NCBI RefSeq assembly: GCF_910591885.1
Contig: NC_063283.1
Coordinates: 10,959,001 to 11,023,000, forward strand
From: Bombus terrestris
Taxonomy: Eukaryota; Arthropoda; Insecta; Hymenoptera; Apidae
Direction of reading: 5' to 3'
DNA: 64,000 nt
Shown here: in pieces, positions 25,701-37,378 of the stretch
Position numbering within the stretch: the stretch's first letter is position 1
How the letters are laid out: every line of letters begins with the position of its first letter
Notes under the pieces: model-generated
The model's input: the letters and a program-made list of their open reading frames with translations, nothing else
Database searches by the model: none
Told to the model about the DNA's origin: nothing
Translations under genes and position numbers: made by a program

Positions 25701-28700
25701 TGAGAGGTGATCTAAAAAAAAAGTCGAATAATTTAACAAATAATTTCTTTCTTAACCAATGGTTTCAGAAAGAATGACAGTTCCACCGCCACCACAGCCA
25801 AAAAAGAACAAAGATCAAACGATCGTTGAAAAATCGAGCAAAGATCAAACAAAGCCTCCTGCAACGCTTAGGAATCTCGATCTGGTTGCGAATTTGCCTG
25901 CAAGAACAGAAGAGAGCGAAGACGAGTATGAAGCGTTCGATGAACAAATAATCGAACAAAATCAAAAGAAGAACATGTTGAAGGTGGACAGTAAGCAATC
26001 GTTGAGCAGCGGTCATCAAAGTTCCGCGGAAAGTGTTTATCAACCACCAAGTATTACGAGCTACGAGGAAGAAGAAGAACATTACGAGATCTATGAATCG
26101 ATTACGGAAACAGTAAGCATATAAATTCTATCTTCATTTTGTGATGATTAATTCGATGAAAAATTGAACGAAAGTTACTTTTCCAGTCAGATGATAATGG
26201 GTACTATTTAAATCCCATTCAGATGCCGATAAATACAAAATCACCCCCACCATTACCAGCGAAACCTCCCCAGTCATCAACTACCCCCTCTCTAACTCCA
26301 ACTCCAAGTCGAACAAACCTGGACAAACTAAAGGGTTTGTATAATATTTATAATTAGTTAATATATATATATATACACATAATTTTTTAACACCTTATAG
26401 CAATATTGTTTAATTGTCCTGTATGTGTACAAAATGATACTGGTAAATATTAAGAAAGTTGTTTCCATGATACGATAAAATTACGTTTTATGCCAGTGTG
26501 AATACCAAAATAAAGAAAGTAATTAGACAGAAATTGTTGAAGATAGAAAATGCAACGTGTTACGAGGAACAAAGCAAAAAGTGCAGGCTGTATTAAATTA
26601 AAATAATAAAAAACTCTCGGTGTCTCAACTTCTCATAAACATGTGCGTGGCAAATGGCCGGCCCCCAATATCTCTGCAACCTGATGCGCATTGCAATTGC
26701 AACCAGTCATGGATGAACTATCGTCCCCATTATCTCGAGTCGTTCTCTGCCGATATATTTAGACATTTCAAATCAAATTGGACAATTCGAATTACCAAAA
26801 AATTCAAATTTTCAGTGGTAACAATTCGTCAAGATAAACAAGAACGCGTGTGAATTATTAAGTATACTGTATGCAAACCATATTGTAATACTAATAATAT
26901 GAATAGCAACAGAGACAAGTGCGGTGTTTCAAAGCTGTTGTTTAAACAGAAGAGCAATGCTTCAAAGAGATTACGATTTCCTAAAAGCTAATTAAACAAA
27001 AGCTTAACATTCGAATCTTATCATTGTAAACGGAAGAGGAAACAGTGGGATGGAATGTGTTCCTGTTTTTATCTGAGATTGAGCAAACAGCTTTTGGGAG
27101 GTTTGGGCGCTCGTCTGGCGGATGAGGTTTCCGATATGATAGTGAGGATCAAACGGGGGCTTTCACGGTGTTGTTACTCCCAACCACCTGATCCACCAGG
27201 TACAACAACCTCTTGCGAAGCAAATTCTTCGCGTGCCACATTGTTTGCGCATTCTTTCGCATATTTGTATACACATTGACTATACATACTTGAAAGACAA
27301 GATCATCAAATTTCTCAGTAGAAACGCTCGACTTTTTCTTCCAAAATTGGAAATACTTCAAGACTTAGAGCAATCTGAAAATAAGTACGAAGTAAGCGAT
27401 ATATTTTTAAACTTTGAGAAGACGGGGTGCCCCATACTGAGAGACCAACGGATGGCCGAATTTTGTTGTTTATTCGGCCAAGCCTTGGATTAAACGTCAG
27501 TCCGTGTATTAATTTCGAAGAGTTCGGGTCGTTTGCAGTTCTTCTGTCGCGTAGCTTCTCTCTGCAGCAACTTTTAAATATCGCGAGAGATTTCTTCAAT
27601 AGCTTTTTCCCAGCGATTGATTATTTATTGGTTTGTAGTAGAAGATTTCAATTTTGTACGGATGGACTAAAATTTCAAATCTATCGACTAACAGTGTTCG
27701 TTATAAATTGTTTAGAATTGTGTATTCGATATTACAATTTAGATACGTTGCATACAAAAGAATTCTAGCTGATACTTATTCCTGATTCTGTTTACGGTGT
27801 TTAGGATAATTTACAAGCGAAACCGACTAAGAGAACACTGTTTTCCTTCAGTTCTTGCTTCGAATTCAAGATTGGACGGCACTGAGCGTATTCAATAAAC
27901 GTGAAATTTGTGTATAGTTATATCGCCAGGTAATGAATAGAATGAGATTCGACGATGATATATCGGTGCACATTCTTCTGATAAATGTGATTAAAATTTT
28001 TCCGATAAAATTGCAAATAGTTTGTTCACTCCCTGAGTGAACGTGAAGGTTTTACGAAAATGGCAGCCTTAATTGGAGATCCAAAACGAAACGTGTCCTT
28101 AAACACCGCGATTCGTCGTCAGGCGAGTCTCTCAGAATGTTTAACTCAGGCAGCCCTCACTCAAGCCCGCCTGAATTTATCAAGTTAGTGAAATATTGGC
28201 CTCAAACTATAGTAAATTTGACTGTATTTTCAAAATATATTCCATTAATAAATTGTATGGATCTCCCATTGAATATTTAATAGATCCAAAAAATTATTAT
28301 GTTGCCTGAGATTTTAGTGTACCTAACGTGTTCTCTGTTGCTTTCAGAGAGATCTCCTGAGAAGAAATCGGCCACATTGCCTCATTCTCATAGCAATACT
28401 TCTTTGTCATCGGAAAGGGCTTCGAGACCACTACCTCCGCCGCCCGAGAGACAATCATACGTTGATAAGCCTTGGTTCCATAATGTTACCAGAGAACAAG
28501 CAACATGTCTTATCAAAGAACGTAAGTCCTTGTCGTAAGTCAAGTAAACCTAAAGCAAGAATAATAACTATCATTAACATTTTATAAAAATAATAAGTAC
28601 TTCAACTTCACTTAGTTTGCGTTTTTTCATTAGATTATACGCTAATTATGAATGAATTTGCTATGTTTAGAAAGTACTTACAGTAATCCTCAAGACGGAT

Positions 28701-29485
28701 ACTTTCTCCTGAGACCGTCTACGACAAAAGTGAATAATCCTTTGGCTTTGGTGCTCTGGTACAAGGATAGGGTGTATAACGTTCCAGTCAGGAAGAGACC
28801 TGACAATAGGTAAGGGAGCTTTGCGCGCTAACATTCCTTGTCCGTATAAATATCTCTGCCGAGTACCGGACTTGTTCTAATAATAATAAATAAACAAATA
28901 ATTAGAAAGAAATTATTAAATCTATAGTTATAACTAACAATTCAATAAGAAAATTGCTCCAAAAATGATAAAATATTATTAACTTAAAGGCTACCTTGGG
29001 TGAAAGTTCACTCTAGTATTTTGAAAAAGTTTTAAAAGTTAAGCAATTAAACAAAGGAATTTATCATTATTCAATATTAAATGAAGAATAGAAATGATAT
29101 TGTTTGCAATAATTAGTTCAATAAAATTGCGATGATAATATTGATAATATTAAATGATACTATTAATATTGATAATATAATGATGATATTAAAATAAAGC
29201 TCATATAGGGTGAAACTTCACACATGACAGTGTATCTAAGAATTAAAAGAATTTTTATAATATTTGTTTTAGTAGAAAAGTAAGAAAAAGTTGATAAGGA
29301 ATTGAATAAAACCGAATATCATATATCTGTCGAATAGGTACGCATTAGGATCAGCAAAAGTAAATGAGAAATCGTTTTCGAATGTCGAGGAAATCGTAAT
29401 GTTTTACACGCGAGAGGAACTAGTGCTTCATAGCGGTGGCGTGGAAATGGGGAGCACGAAATTAACAGATACTCCGCCTAAATAA
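19736..29485 (+). CDS. SAM and SH2 domain adaptor, SLP-76/BLNK-like (10 exons, 617 aa)
   Basis: Exons: 19736-19819, 21718-21780, 22611-22669, 24886-25463, 25769-26112, 26187-26334, 28067-28183, 28348-28521, 28671-28809, 29338-29485; phases all agree (1854 nt). An in-frame TGA 15 bases upstream fixes the start. Residues about 13-75 form a SAM domain split over four exons (NWSTNDVLCLL, QVDGDELLHLTEGKLALW). The middle is acidic, then proline-rich, with tyrosines in YANC (165 and 178), EYEAF, YEIYESI and YYLNP settings. Proline motifs VPPPPQP, PPLPAKPP and RPLPPPP could bind SH3 domains. The C-terminal SH2 domain (about 507-605) has WFHNVTREQA, FLLRPS with Arg537 as the phosphotyrosine-binding residue, and RVYNVPVR, closest to SLP-76/BLNK. 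The role is inferred to be a scaffold below tyrosine kinases. The acceptor before exon 7 is weak. Confidence 0.9.
20547..20642 (+). repeat. Short tandem duplication, 50-bp period
   Basis: Two imperfect copies of a 46-base block lie at 20547-20592 and 20597-20642, in intron 1 of the SAM-SH2 adaptor. They differ at a few positions. The end of the block (CGTTATTAGTTGACA) recurs near 54630 in the attractin intron, so the sequence may belong to a dispersed repeat. Confidence 0.6.
27055..27199 (+). CDS. Candidate alternative first exon of the SAM-SH2 adaptor
   Basis: A GC-richer block inside intron 6 opens with ATG at 27055 and stays open for 48 codons to a good donor, CAG|GTACAA, at 27199/27200. 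It ends in phase 1, exactly what exon 7 at 28067 needs. No acceptor upstream of it gives an open frame from exon 6, so it cannot be an internal exon of the main transcript. If used it would replace the SAM half with a short head starting MCSCFYLRL and holding a CC pair, which could be lipid-modified. Conservation or RNA evidence is lacking, and the block could be chance or regulatory. Confidence 0.3.
27453..27480. repeat. Perfect 9-bp hairpin in adaptor intron 6
   Basis: TGGCCGAAT (27453-27461) and ATTCGGCCA (27472-27480) are perfect inverted copies around a 10-base loop, with a further CCAA/TTGG pair outside a mismatched bulge. The stem is too short for a typical animal microRNA precursor. 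Function unknown. Confidence 0.4.
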
Positions 29486-30632
29486 GCCTTTGAATGCTCT
29501 CACATACCAGCTTGTGCAATACAAACACTGCCCAAATAAGAATTTCAAAAGGAATTAAAGATCAGACACGATGGTTATGCGTATATAATATTTATTCAAC
29601 AAGTGCCTTTTGTACTCGTCACTCGTCGAAAATCAACTTTGTATATTTTTGATAAGGTTCGAATGCATTTATATGAACTGTGACACGCATATGGAGAAAC
29701 GTTTGATATTTACCAAGAAGAAAGAAAAGAAATAGATCTCTCGACGATATGAATTGCGTATATTTTTAATACGAACATTTACAAGCAGTACTTTAATGTT
29801 GAATTTGCATATTGGCAGATTTGAGGAGCATCGATGTATGGTAGTTGTTATCTTTGTAACAGAAAGAACAATCACTTTGTGCACATATCGATATTATAAT
29901 TCTTGTATACTTGCTGCTGTAGGTTTGTTTTTATAAGATAATTCGAGAAAATGAAATTTCAGAAGTTAAGCAGTGATATATATATATATGCTACAGATTT
30001 GTAAATAAGACTTTTCTTTTAAACAATAGTATTTTGAGATACTGCCGAGAAAGTTTCGTATCGTGTTTTGTTTGGTTTATTATAATTTTAACTTAAGGAA
30101 ATATATCTAGATCGAACAAGAAGTAACCACTCTTTATTGTTATCGGTTGCGTAAAAAAAAACACGTTTGATTATAAAAACTGATTATGTACATAAGAATT
30201 ACTTTAAGAATAATGTGATCTGTACCACAATTCACAAGGTAACTCGAGATAAATTGAGAATTGTAGATATATTTCAAGAGGTATGTTAAATTTATAAACG
30301 ATGAAAGAAAAAATATCGTAATCAAGAAAGGTTAATAGAAAAGAACATCAAGGTCGTTTCAAGGCTACTTTTTTCATTAATTGCCATATGTGGAGGTCTA
30401 AAAATATCACAAACAAAGATCAAAAGCTACACAGGGTTAAAGACAAACTCAGTATTTAACAGTATTCAGTTTTATTATGATAACGAAACTTAATTAGAAT
30501 TAATTGATACCAATTACTTACTAGACTGTTAAGTGCCATATTTAAATGAACACAAAAAACGACCTTGGAACCTTTCTTCTTTTTATATCTAAATTTGTTG
30601 AACCCGACGTACATACTTCTCGATATTGTATA

Positions 30633-30634
<2 letters not shown>

Positions 30635-30666
<32 letters not shown>
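30635..30666. repeat. (TA)n microsatellite
   Basis: An almost pure run of alternating T and A of about 32 bases. It creates the isoleucine-tyrosine runs seen in chance reading frames on both strands. Confidence 0.9.
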
Positions 30667-30668
<2 letters not shown>

Positions 30669-31937
30669 TTGACGAATCAACCAATAGATTGTAATCTATG
30701 CATTTATATTTTGCCATGTCATTGTGAGAATAAAAGATAATTTTTCAAAAAAGACGAAAAAGTTTTCTATTGGAATTCTTTTCCTGATTTATTATAAATA
30801 TTTAATAAAATCTTTATTCTGTAGACGTTTCTACATCAATTGAAAATTAAATGTGGTATCGTGAATCCGTGGAATCAATTAGCTGTTTTTATGCGATCTA
30901 CGGTACTCATAAAAAGTATTATTATGTACTTTTTCAATGAAGCGTTTTTCTATTCTATATTTCATGTTGATAGTATTAAATTTTTGTAGTAACATGAAAG
31001 TATTATTAAATGAAACGAAATTTAATATACTGGGGCTTAATTAATTATTATGTGTTATGATGAAGTACAATGATATGCGAATGCCTTTTACGGATATCTA
31101 TATTCTTTGTTTATTGATGCTAACACGATTGAAACTAATCAAAAATTAAATTCGAATTGATCAGCCGACAATTTATTACTCAGTCGTGTTTATCTCGAAA
31201 CTACGTTCGGCGATTGATAACGATAACATCAATTAAGTAAACACTCGTGTAATCAAGTTCCCAGCTTTCTAGTTGAGTTTTAGACGATTACACGAGATCT
31301 CTTATTGCGTGAATTGGCTTTCACTTGTGGAGAAAACGAATCGATGTATTATGCATATGTACATAACGTAATTTGAAGTTACATTCTGAAATCAACCTTG
31401 GATGGACGGTGGTTCTGTGCAGTAAATGTGTGCGCGTGAACTTTGAACCAGTTACTTAACAACTGCAACACAATTAAGAAGAACACAATGCTAGACAACT
31501 CGTGTATCTGATATTCCTTGATAAGACATGCGCTCGGCACAAGATATGAACCTCGATTCATACATACATGTTGCTCGTTCAACATCCTGTAATTATATAA
31601 TTTGATAACACGCGTGAGAAGCAAATTGTGTATCATAAAACGTTTGATGCGTTATCTCTACATACTACGACGATAATAATTTTCTAACGAAAAATAAACT
31701 ACGATTCACTTAAGCAATAATACGGTACGCTTCGTAATATTTTTAATGTACGAACCATTTAAATTCCACCCTGTATTTCTGAAACAGTGATAGATTGGGC
31801 TGAATCATTAAAGATCGGGAAAAGAACGCAATTTGAATGCATTTTGCGCGGGAATCTGTGGTCAGAAATCTCTTTTCATAGGCAAAGAATGATGTATTTG
31901 AAAAATTCCCTAGCCGCTACAGGTCTGGTTACTTTTG

Positions 31938-31945
31938 TGACGTCA
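31938..31945. promoter_or_regulatory. CRE palindrome upstream of Hr96
   Basis: TGACGTCA lies about 400 bp before the Hr96 start codon, followed within 35 bp by a TATA-like stretch (about 31979-32004). Placement upstream of the gene suggests a promoter element for Hr96, responsive to CREB/ATF-type bZIP factors. This is inference from motif and position. Confidence 0.45.
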
Positions 31946-32346
31946 CGTCGCTTGCGGACAATGACGTAGTGGGAGGGTGTATAATATAGTTATATTTATA
32001 TAGTAGTGAGTAGTGAAACATATACGACAGGTTTGTGCGCACCACTCGGTTAACTACTTGTAACTGAATGTCAATTGAGCGGTCCATTTAGCTTGTCACT
32101 TAAAGCTTTTCAAGCGATATCTCTCACAGATCCGGGACGTTGTATAAAAAATGCTAATCGTTTCGAAATCGTGAAAAATCACGGCTCGAGATCGTTTGAT
32201 TTCGTTCCGTCAATTTTCGCGGACGATGCGATAAAAACAACACTGACATGAGTCAGTCATCGAAGAAGCGTAATTCCGAGCGGGAATACCGAATGGTGCG
32301 TTAAAGATAAGAGTGTCAATCGCTGGAGAAATCGGTCTGGGGAGCA

Positions 32347-35300
32347 ATGGAAGATGAACAACCAGCGAGAGAGACGAATAAGATTTGCGGTGTGTGTGGC
32401 GATCGTGCGCTCGGTTACAATTTCAACGCGGTTTCGTGCGAAAGTTGCAAAGCTTTCTTCCGACGAAATGCTTTGAAAAATAAGGTGATTAATATGAAAG
32501 ATTCTAGTGTATTTCTAACTAGAGATATAGAAAATATTTCTTCAAATAAAATTTAAGCCGCACGTAGTCCCTTCAAAATATGGTATACATATTTCATCAA
32601 AACAATTTCCATATGATTCAATGCACTTTTCCAATGACTTTTGTTATTTTAGATTTTTCTGAATGACCAGTTCTAGAATTCAAAATCTGTCAGAAATATT
32701 GTTTAGCTAGAGTAGATGATATCTTTAATCTTCCCCAAATGCTACATTCATGTCCTCATGTTTCATGGCATATTTACCAACTATAAAGTCATAAAATAAA
32801 ATTACATGAATATTCTTGTTGTTCGGTATGGATCAATGGTTAAATGAGTGATATTTTCGTTATGAATTTTCTTCTTAGTTAGTATTGCTCCATCAAGTTC
32901 AAACTTTGGGAAGATTACATATCATATCTGCTAATCTGATATTTCATCTTTCATGGTCATTGATCTAATTCAAAATTTCTATTTTGACAAATAATTTTCG
33001 TATTAGATATTTCATAAAGGAGGTGACATAATAGTAGATTCAAATGTAGTATAAGTAACTGTAATACAGTGATTAGAAAATAAAAGTGTAATCAATATTT
33101 ATATTATAATGTTCTTGAACTACTCAATAGATAATGAAAGATACGTTTGCTTAATTTATTCATTTAGAATTATTGTTGTATTTTTGCAGGATTTCAGGTG
33201 CCCATTTACTGAAAATTGTAATATAACACCAGTCACTAGACGCTTCTGTCAAAAATGTCGCCTAGACAAGTGCTTCAGCATAGGCATGAGGAAGGAATAT
33301 ATTATGTCTGAGGAGGACAAAGTACTGAAGAGACAAAAAATAGAACAGAATCGTGCAAAGAAAAGACCAACTTTGGAGAGTGCAAAACCATCAAAAATAA
33401 AAAAAGGTTACTTGGATGAGTGTAACTTTGATGACACTTCTATGTCAGTTAATTCAGTTGCGTCAACTGCATCAGACACATACTTTTGGGAGTCTGATAG
33501 AAAATATACAGATTTAGATGCAAATAGACAGAATGTAACTGAAGGCTTAAGTCCTGTAACAGCTGCAAGTGTACCAAGCCCTTCTAGTCCGCCCGAAAAT
33601 GGAGCCATAAGTGGGTCAAAAACACTAGATATGATGAAAGACTCTTCCCATAACTCAAACTCAAACTTTGAAAATTATGATCATACTTCTTCACCTTGCG
33701 GCGAAGAGAATGATGTTGATGCTGAAAGGTTGAGAATGGATCTCAACTCTCCTTCTCAAAATCAACAAAGGTTAGACAAAGTTAAATCTCCATCTCATAA
33801 TTTAGAAAAGAGTAAGAAGTCAGTAATAGGTTCAAGAAAATCTGACCAAAATATATCAGACCTAAATTCTGAGTTTACTTCTACTAATAATGAATCTATG
33901 AAATATTCTTCTGAATTTGAAAATGCATCTTGCTACAACAAGTTTGATTGTAGCTCTGTACAGAATTCCCAATATATTGAGCACACATCACATTGTAGGA
34001 AAATGAGCATAGATATGAATTCAGGAATGCACACGAGTGTGCAAAATTCAGAAGAAGTAGTGCTTAGTCAAAAACAGAGTAAGGAAACGTGTTCAGAAGA
34101 AGACAATTTTATTAGTAATAAATTCTCACAGGACTCCACTCTGATCGCAAAACTTGTTAATAATTCAAATTTTATCACGAAAATATTTCAAAACGAAGAA
34201 TTACTTATAAAAATTATGTCAGACCCTGTTGTTATTAGCAAATTAGAAGCAGATCCCCAGATTTCGCACTTTTTCAAAAAAACCGGTGTCGTCACAGATA
34301 AAGAAGCACTATCTGAGAAAGAAGCAAGTACTCAGTATAAAGATGATGTAAAACCAAGTAACAATAATTCCAGTCACACGTTTAAACCAATATTAAAAGT
34401 TAAACAGAAACAAGTAGAAAATCCTATTTTGACCGATTTAATTACGAATTCGAGTCATGAGGAATGTATAAAGCAACGGGATAATAGTAGTGATTGGAAC
34501 AGAAATCTATCGGACGTCACAAGAGACGTACTTCAAGATGTGCAAAGGTATAATCGAGATTCGCGTTTGCTTAATGTCTGAAAAATAATTGTACCACGTA
34601 CTCTATCTATGAATTATATTTCAGAGTACCAATTGCTGTGAATTCCATTGAATCTATACTTTGTGAAGCGATTAAATTAGAATTTTCAACATATTCTGCT
34701 CTCGGCGGTATGGAGACCAGAAGGGTATTGAACGATGCTGAAAGAGCAAAGTTAAATGAATTAATAGTAGCCAACAAAGCGTTATTAGCTCCTTTAGATG
34801 AGGATATAACGAATTTAATTGGAGAAGACTGTAAATTTAAGGTAATAGTTACTATAGCTTAAGAAACAGACTTATACGTTGACATTTATTAAAATGTGTA
34901 TTCGGTTTCAGAACAATTTCAGCCGATCTGACCCAGCACTATTAGACGTTATAAATCTTACTGCCATTGCTATTAGACGCTTAATAAAGATGGCGAAAAA
35001 GATAAACGCCTTCAAAAATATGTGTCAGGAGGACCAAATAGCTCTTTTGAAAGGTGGTTCCACGGAAATGATGATTTTAAGATCAGCACTCAATTACGAT
35101 GTTGAGAAAGATATGTGGTGGATACCGCATAGTCAAGAAAGTATGTCCAATATAAAGGTGGATGTGTTAAAAGAAGCAAAAGGGAATCTCTATACAGAGC
35201 ATTCAAGATTTATTAGAAGTTTCGATCCTAGGTGGAGAGATGAGAATATTATTTTAATTTTAAGCGCAATTGCTTTATTTACACCAGACAGACCGAAGGT

Positions 35301-35607
35301 AGTGCATAATGATGTAATTAAATTGGAACAAGTAAGTCTAACATGATTTTCTGTATTTGTGTGATTATAACTCGTTAAATGAATATTAATAATATAATTT
35401 TGTTTATAGAATTCTTATTACTATTTGTTGAGACGTTATCTAGAAAGTGTATATCCCGGATGCGAAGCCAAATCTATGTTTCTAAAATTAATTCAGAAAA
35501 TTTCAGATCTTCATAGATTAAACAATGAAGTTGTCGGAGTATATCTTAATTTAAATCCGTCGAGCGTAGAACCACTTCTTATAGAGATATTCGACCTGAA
35601 ACATTGA
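32347..35607 (+). CDS. Nuclear hormone receptor HR96 (NR1J type), 5 exons, 776 aa
   Basis: HR96 is the insect relative of the vertebrate PXR/CAR/VDR group and in flies regulates xenobiotic and lipid/cholesterol response genes. Exons: 32347-32484, 33190-34547, 34625-34841, 34912-35331, 35410-35607 (2331 nt). The DNA-binding domain is at residues 14-79: finger 1 uses Cys14, 17, 31 and 34, finger 2 uses Cys50, 56, 66 and 69, and the P-box region is CESCKAFFRRNAL, the HR96 signature. Intron 1 separates the fingers. The T/A-box run MSEEDK...NRAKKRP follows. A serine- and asparagine-rich hinge of roughly 400 residues in one exon is followed by the ligand-binding domain, with the helix-3/4 signature AFKNMCQEDQIALLKGG and a terminal AF-2 helix PLLIEIFDL just before the stop. 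Poly(A) signals lie at 36229 and 36427. Confidence 0.96.
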
Positions 35608-37378
35608 TCGAACGTGTTCAACATAACGAATAGAGATTAATTGTGTAACATTTTCGATTACTATCCCTTTAAATAGTAGGAGTAACGTAAAATTGTTATG
35701 GGTTTGCATTAATAGTCGCATGTTCATATAAATAATATATAGCAATAATATTGAAGAGAGGAACATTATGAATTATCAGAATTTGAATCGATATATAGAT
35801 ATGTATGTGTGTACACACACAAACACACACACATGTTAATGTACATAAACTGTAATATTATTATGTAATATTATATGAATGATATTATGTAATATTATAT
35901 GAATGATACTGTCGCCAAAAGTTTAATCGTATCAGAATTTATATCCATATTATATCATAGAGTATATTAAGATATCTATGTATGTATACCGGTATACAAC
36001 AATGCCCCGTTAAAATGTTGGATCCACAAAATTGATATTAACAAATCCGCGGAAGGTTTTGATTCCTTTTGATTTCTTGTGTTCATCTCAACAAACCAAA
36101 TGTCAGAGAACAAGATGCTTAAATCTGATGAATAATATAAGTCATTAATTCGGTCGACGAAAAGTGAAATTTAAAAAATTGTTTACCTTGTTTCGATGAA
36201 AAGGATTTAATCGAACTAGTTTGAACCAAATAAAATTTAAGGAATCAGTATTAACGGGACATTATTTTAATTAATTCCTGTTGGATTATTGTAATTATAT
36301 AAAGAAGCATTTTGCTTGTAAAATATCAATACCACTACTAACCATTGATACACTGAATTTTGTGACAAGCAGAGATTATAGTTCGAACAATTGTGAAAGT
36401 ATCTCGTATCACATCATTCTGTCGGGAATAAATGTGTACAGGTAACGCGTTAGCATAATAATAATTCTTAAAAACGTTATGTATATTTCAACAAACGTAC
36501 CTTAAATTGTTAAATTTAGAGAAGAAATTTGTTATACTAAAGCCAAGTTCTATACGTTCATGTTTAACGGATTGAAATATATAAACAGAAAAATATTTCT
36601 CTATGCGGAGATCAATTAAAAATCACATAATGATAAACATGAATTCAGTGCTTGGTGAAAAGATATGAAAAAGTCGATCCAAGCAAATGAACGATCTGCA
36701 TAATGTTCATTCGCATTACGAATGCTAGTATGTACATATTAAATTGTGATATCGAGTCAAAATATATTTTTTAGATACTTGTTACATTTGACTTTAAAGA
36801 TATCATTTCATTCCTTTTACTATTATATCATTAATTAGTTTTTTATTTTATAAATTATAAACAATTGAAAAATAAATACCTTTTTTTATCTCAGTCGTCA
36901 TACTCAGATGGAAATCTATAACCAAGCATTTGCAGGATTATGATTATCAATAGGCAGGAAGAGGTAACAAAAAAAGTCAAGCTGACGAGGAAAAGAAACA
37001 TGTATCCTATTGTCTTAAGAATGAACAGAAAGGTGCGGAATAACCAATCCCAAATTGTTTTCAGTATCATTGTTTGTAATACTTAAAAATTTATCAAAAA
37101 CAAAAAAAGGAAGACTGGACGTGATCGATATATTATATACGATGTGCCATACGGGCGACGAAATCTTTATCGACAAATTTAACAAATGAAAATGTCAATT
37201 GTTATATAATTAACAATAGGTTTATTCTTTCTCATCTCTATGTATTTGTTGCTGTTGAAAATATTTTATATATTTTAAAAATGTGTAAATATAAAATCCG
37301 CGTATAAAATATAATCTTTTTGTTTTTATTTGTGTTTCTATCTGTGATTCCTGGTTACATTGAGCCAAGTCTCCCAAC
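35608..37378. other. Convergent intergenic region, Hr96 / NAGK
   Basis: This is the 3' untranslated and spacer DNA of two tail-to-tail genes. AATAAA for Hr96 occurs at 36229-36234 and 36427-36432. Minus-strand AATAAA signals for NAGK occur at 37325-37330 and 37221-37226. It also holds an (AC)n run near 35811-35832 and a tandem copy of a 25-base AT-rich unit at about 35858-35908. No gene is visible. Confidence 0.55.

Larger units (their letters stand above)
29486..32346. other. Intergenic region between the SH2 adaptor and Hr96
   Basis: The left part should be the adaptor 3' untranslated region; the first clear AATAAA is at 30729-30734, so that region may be about 1.2 kb. A (TA)n microsatellite lies at 30635-30666. 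The right part, from about 31930, is the presumed Hr96 promoter and 5' untranslated region. No supported gene is present. Confidence 0.55.
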
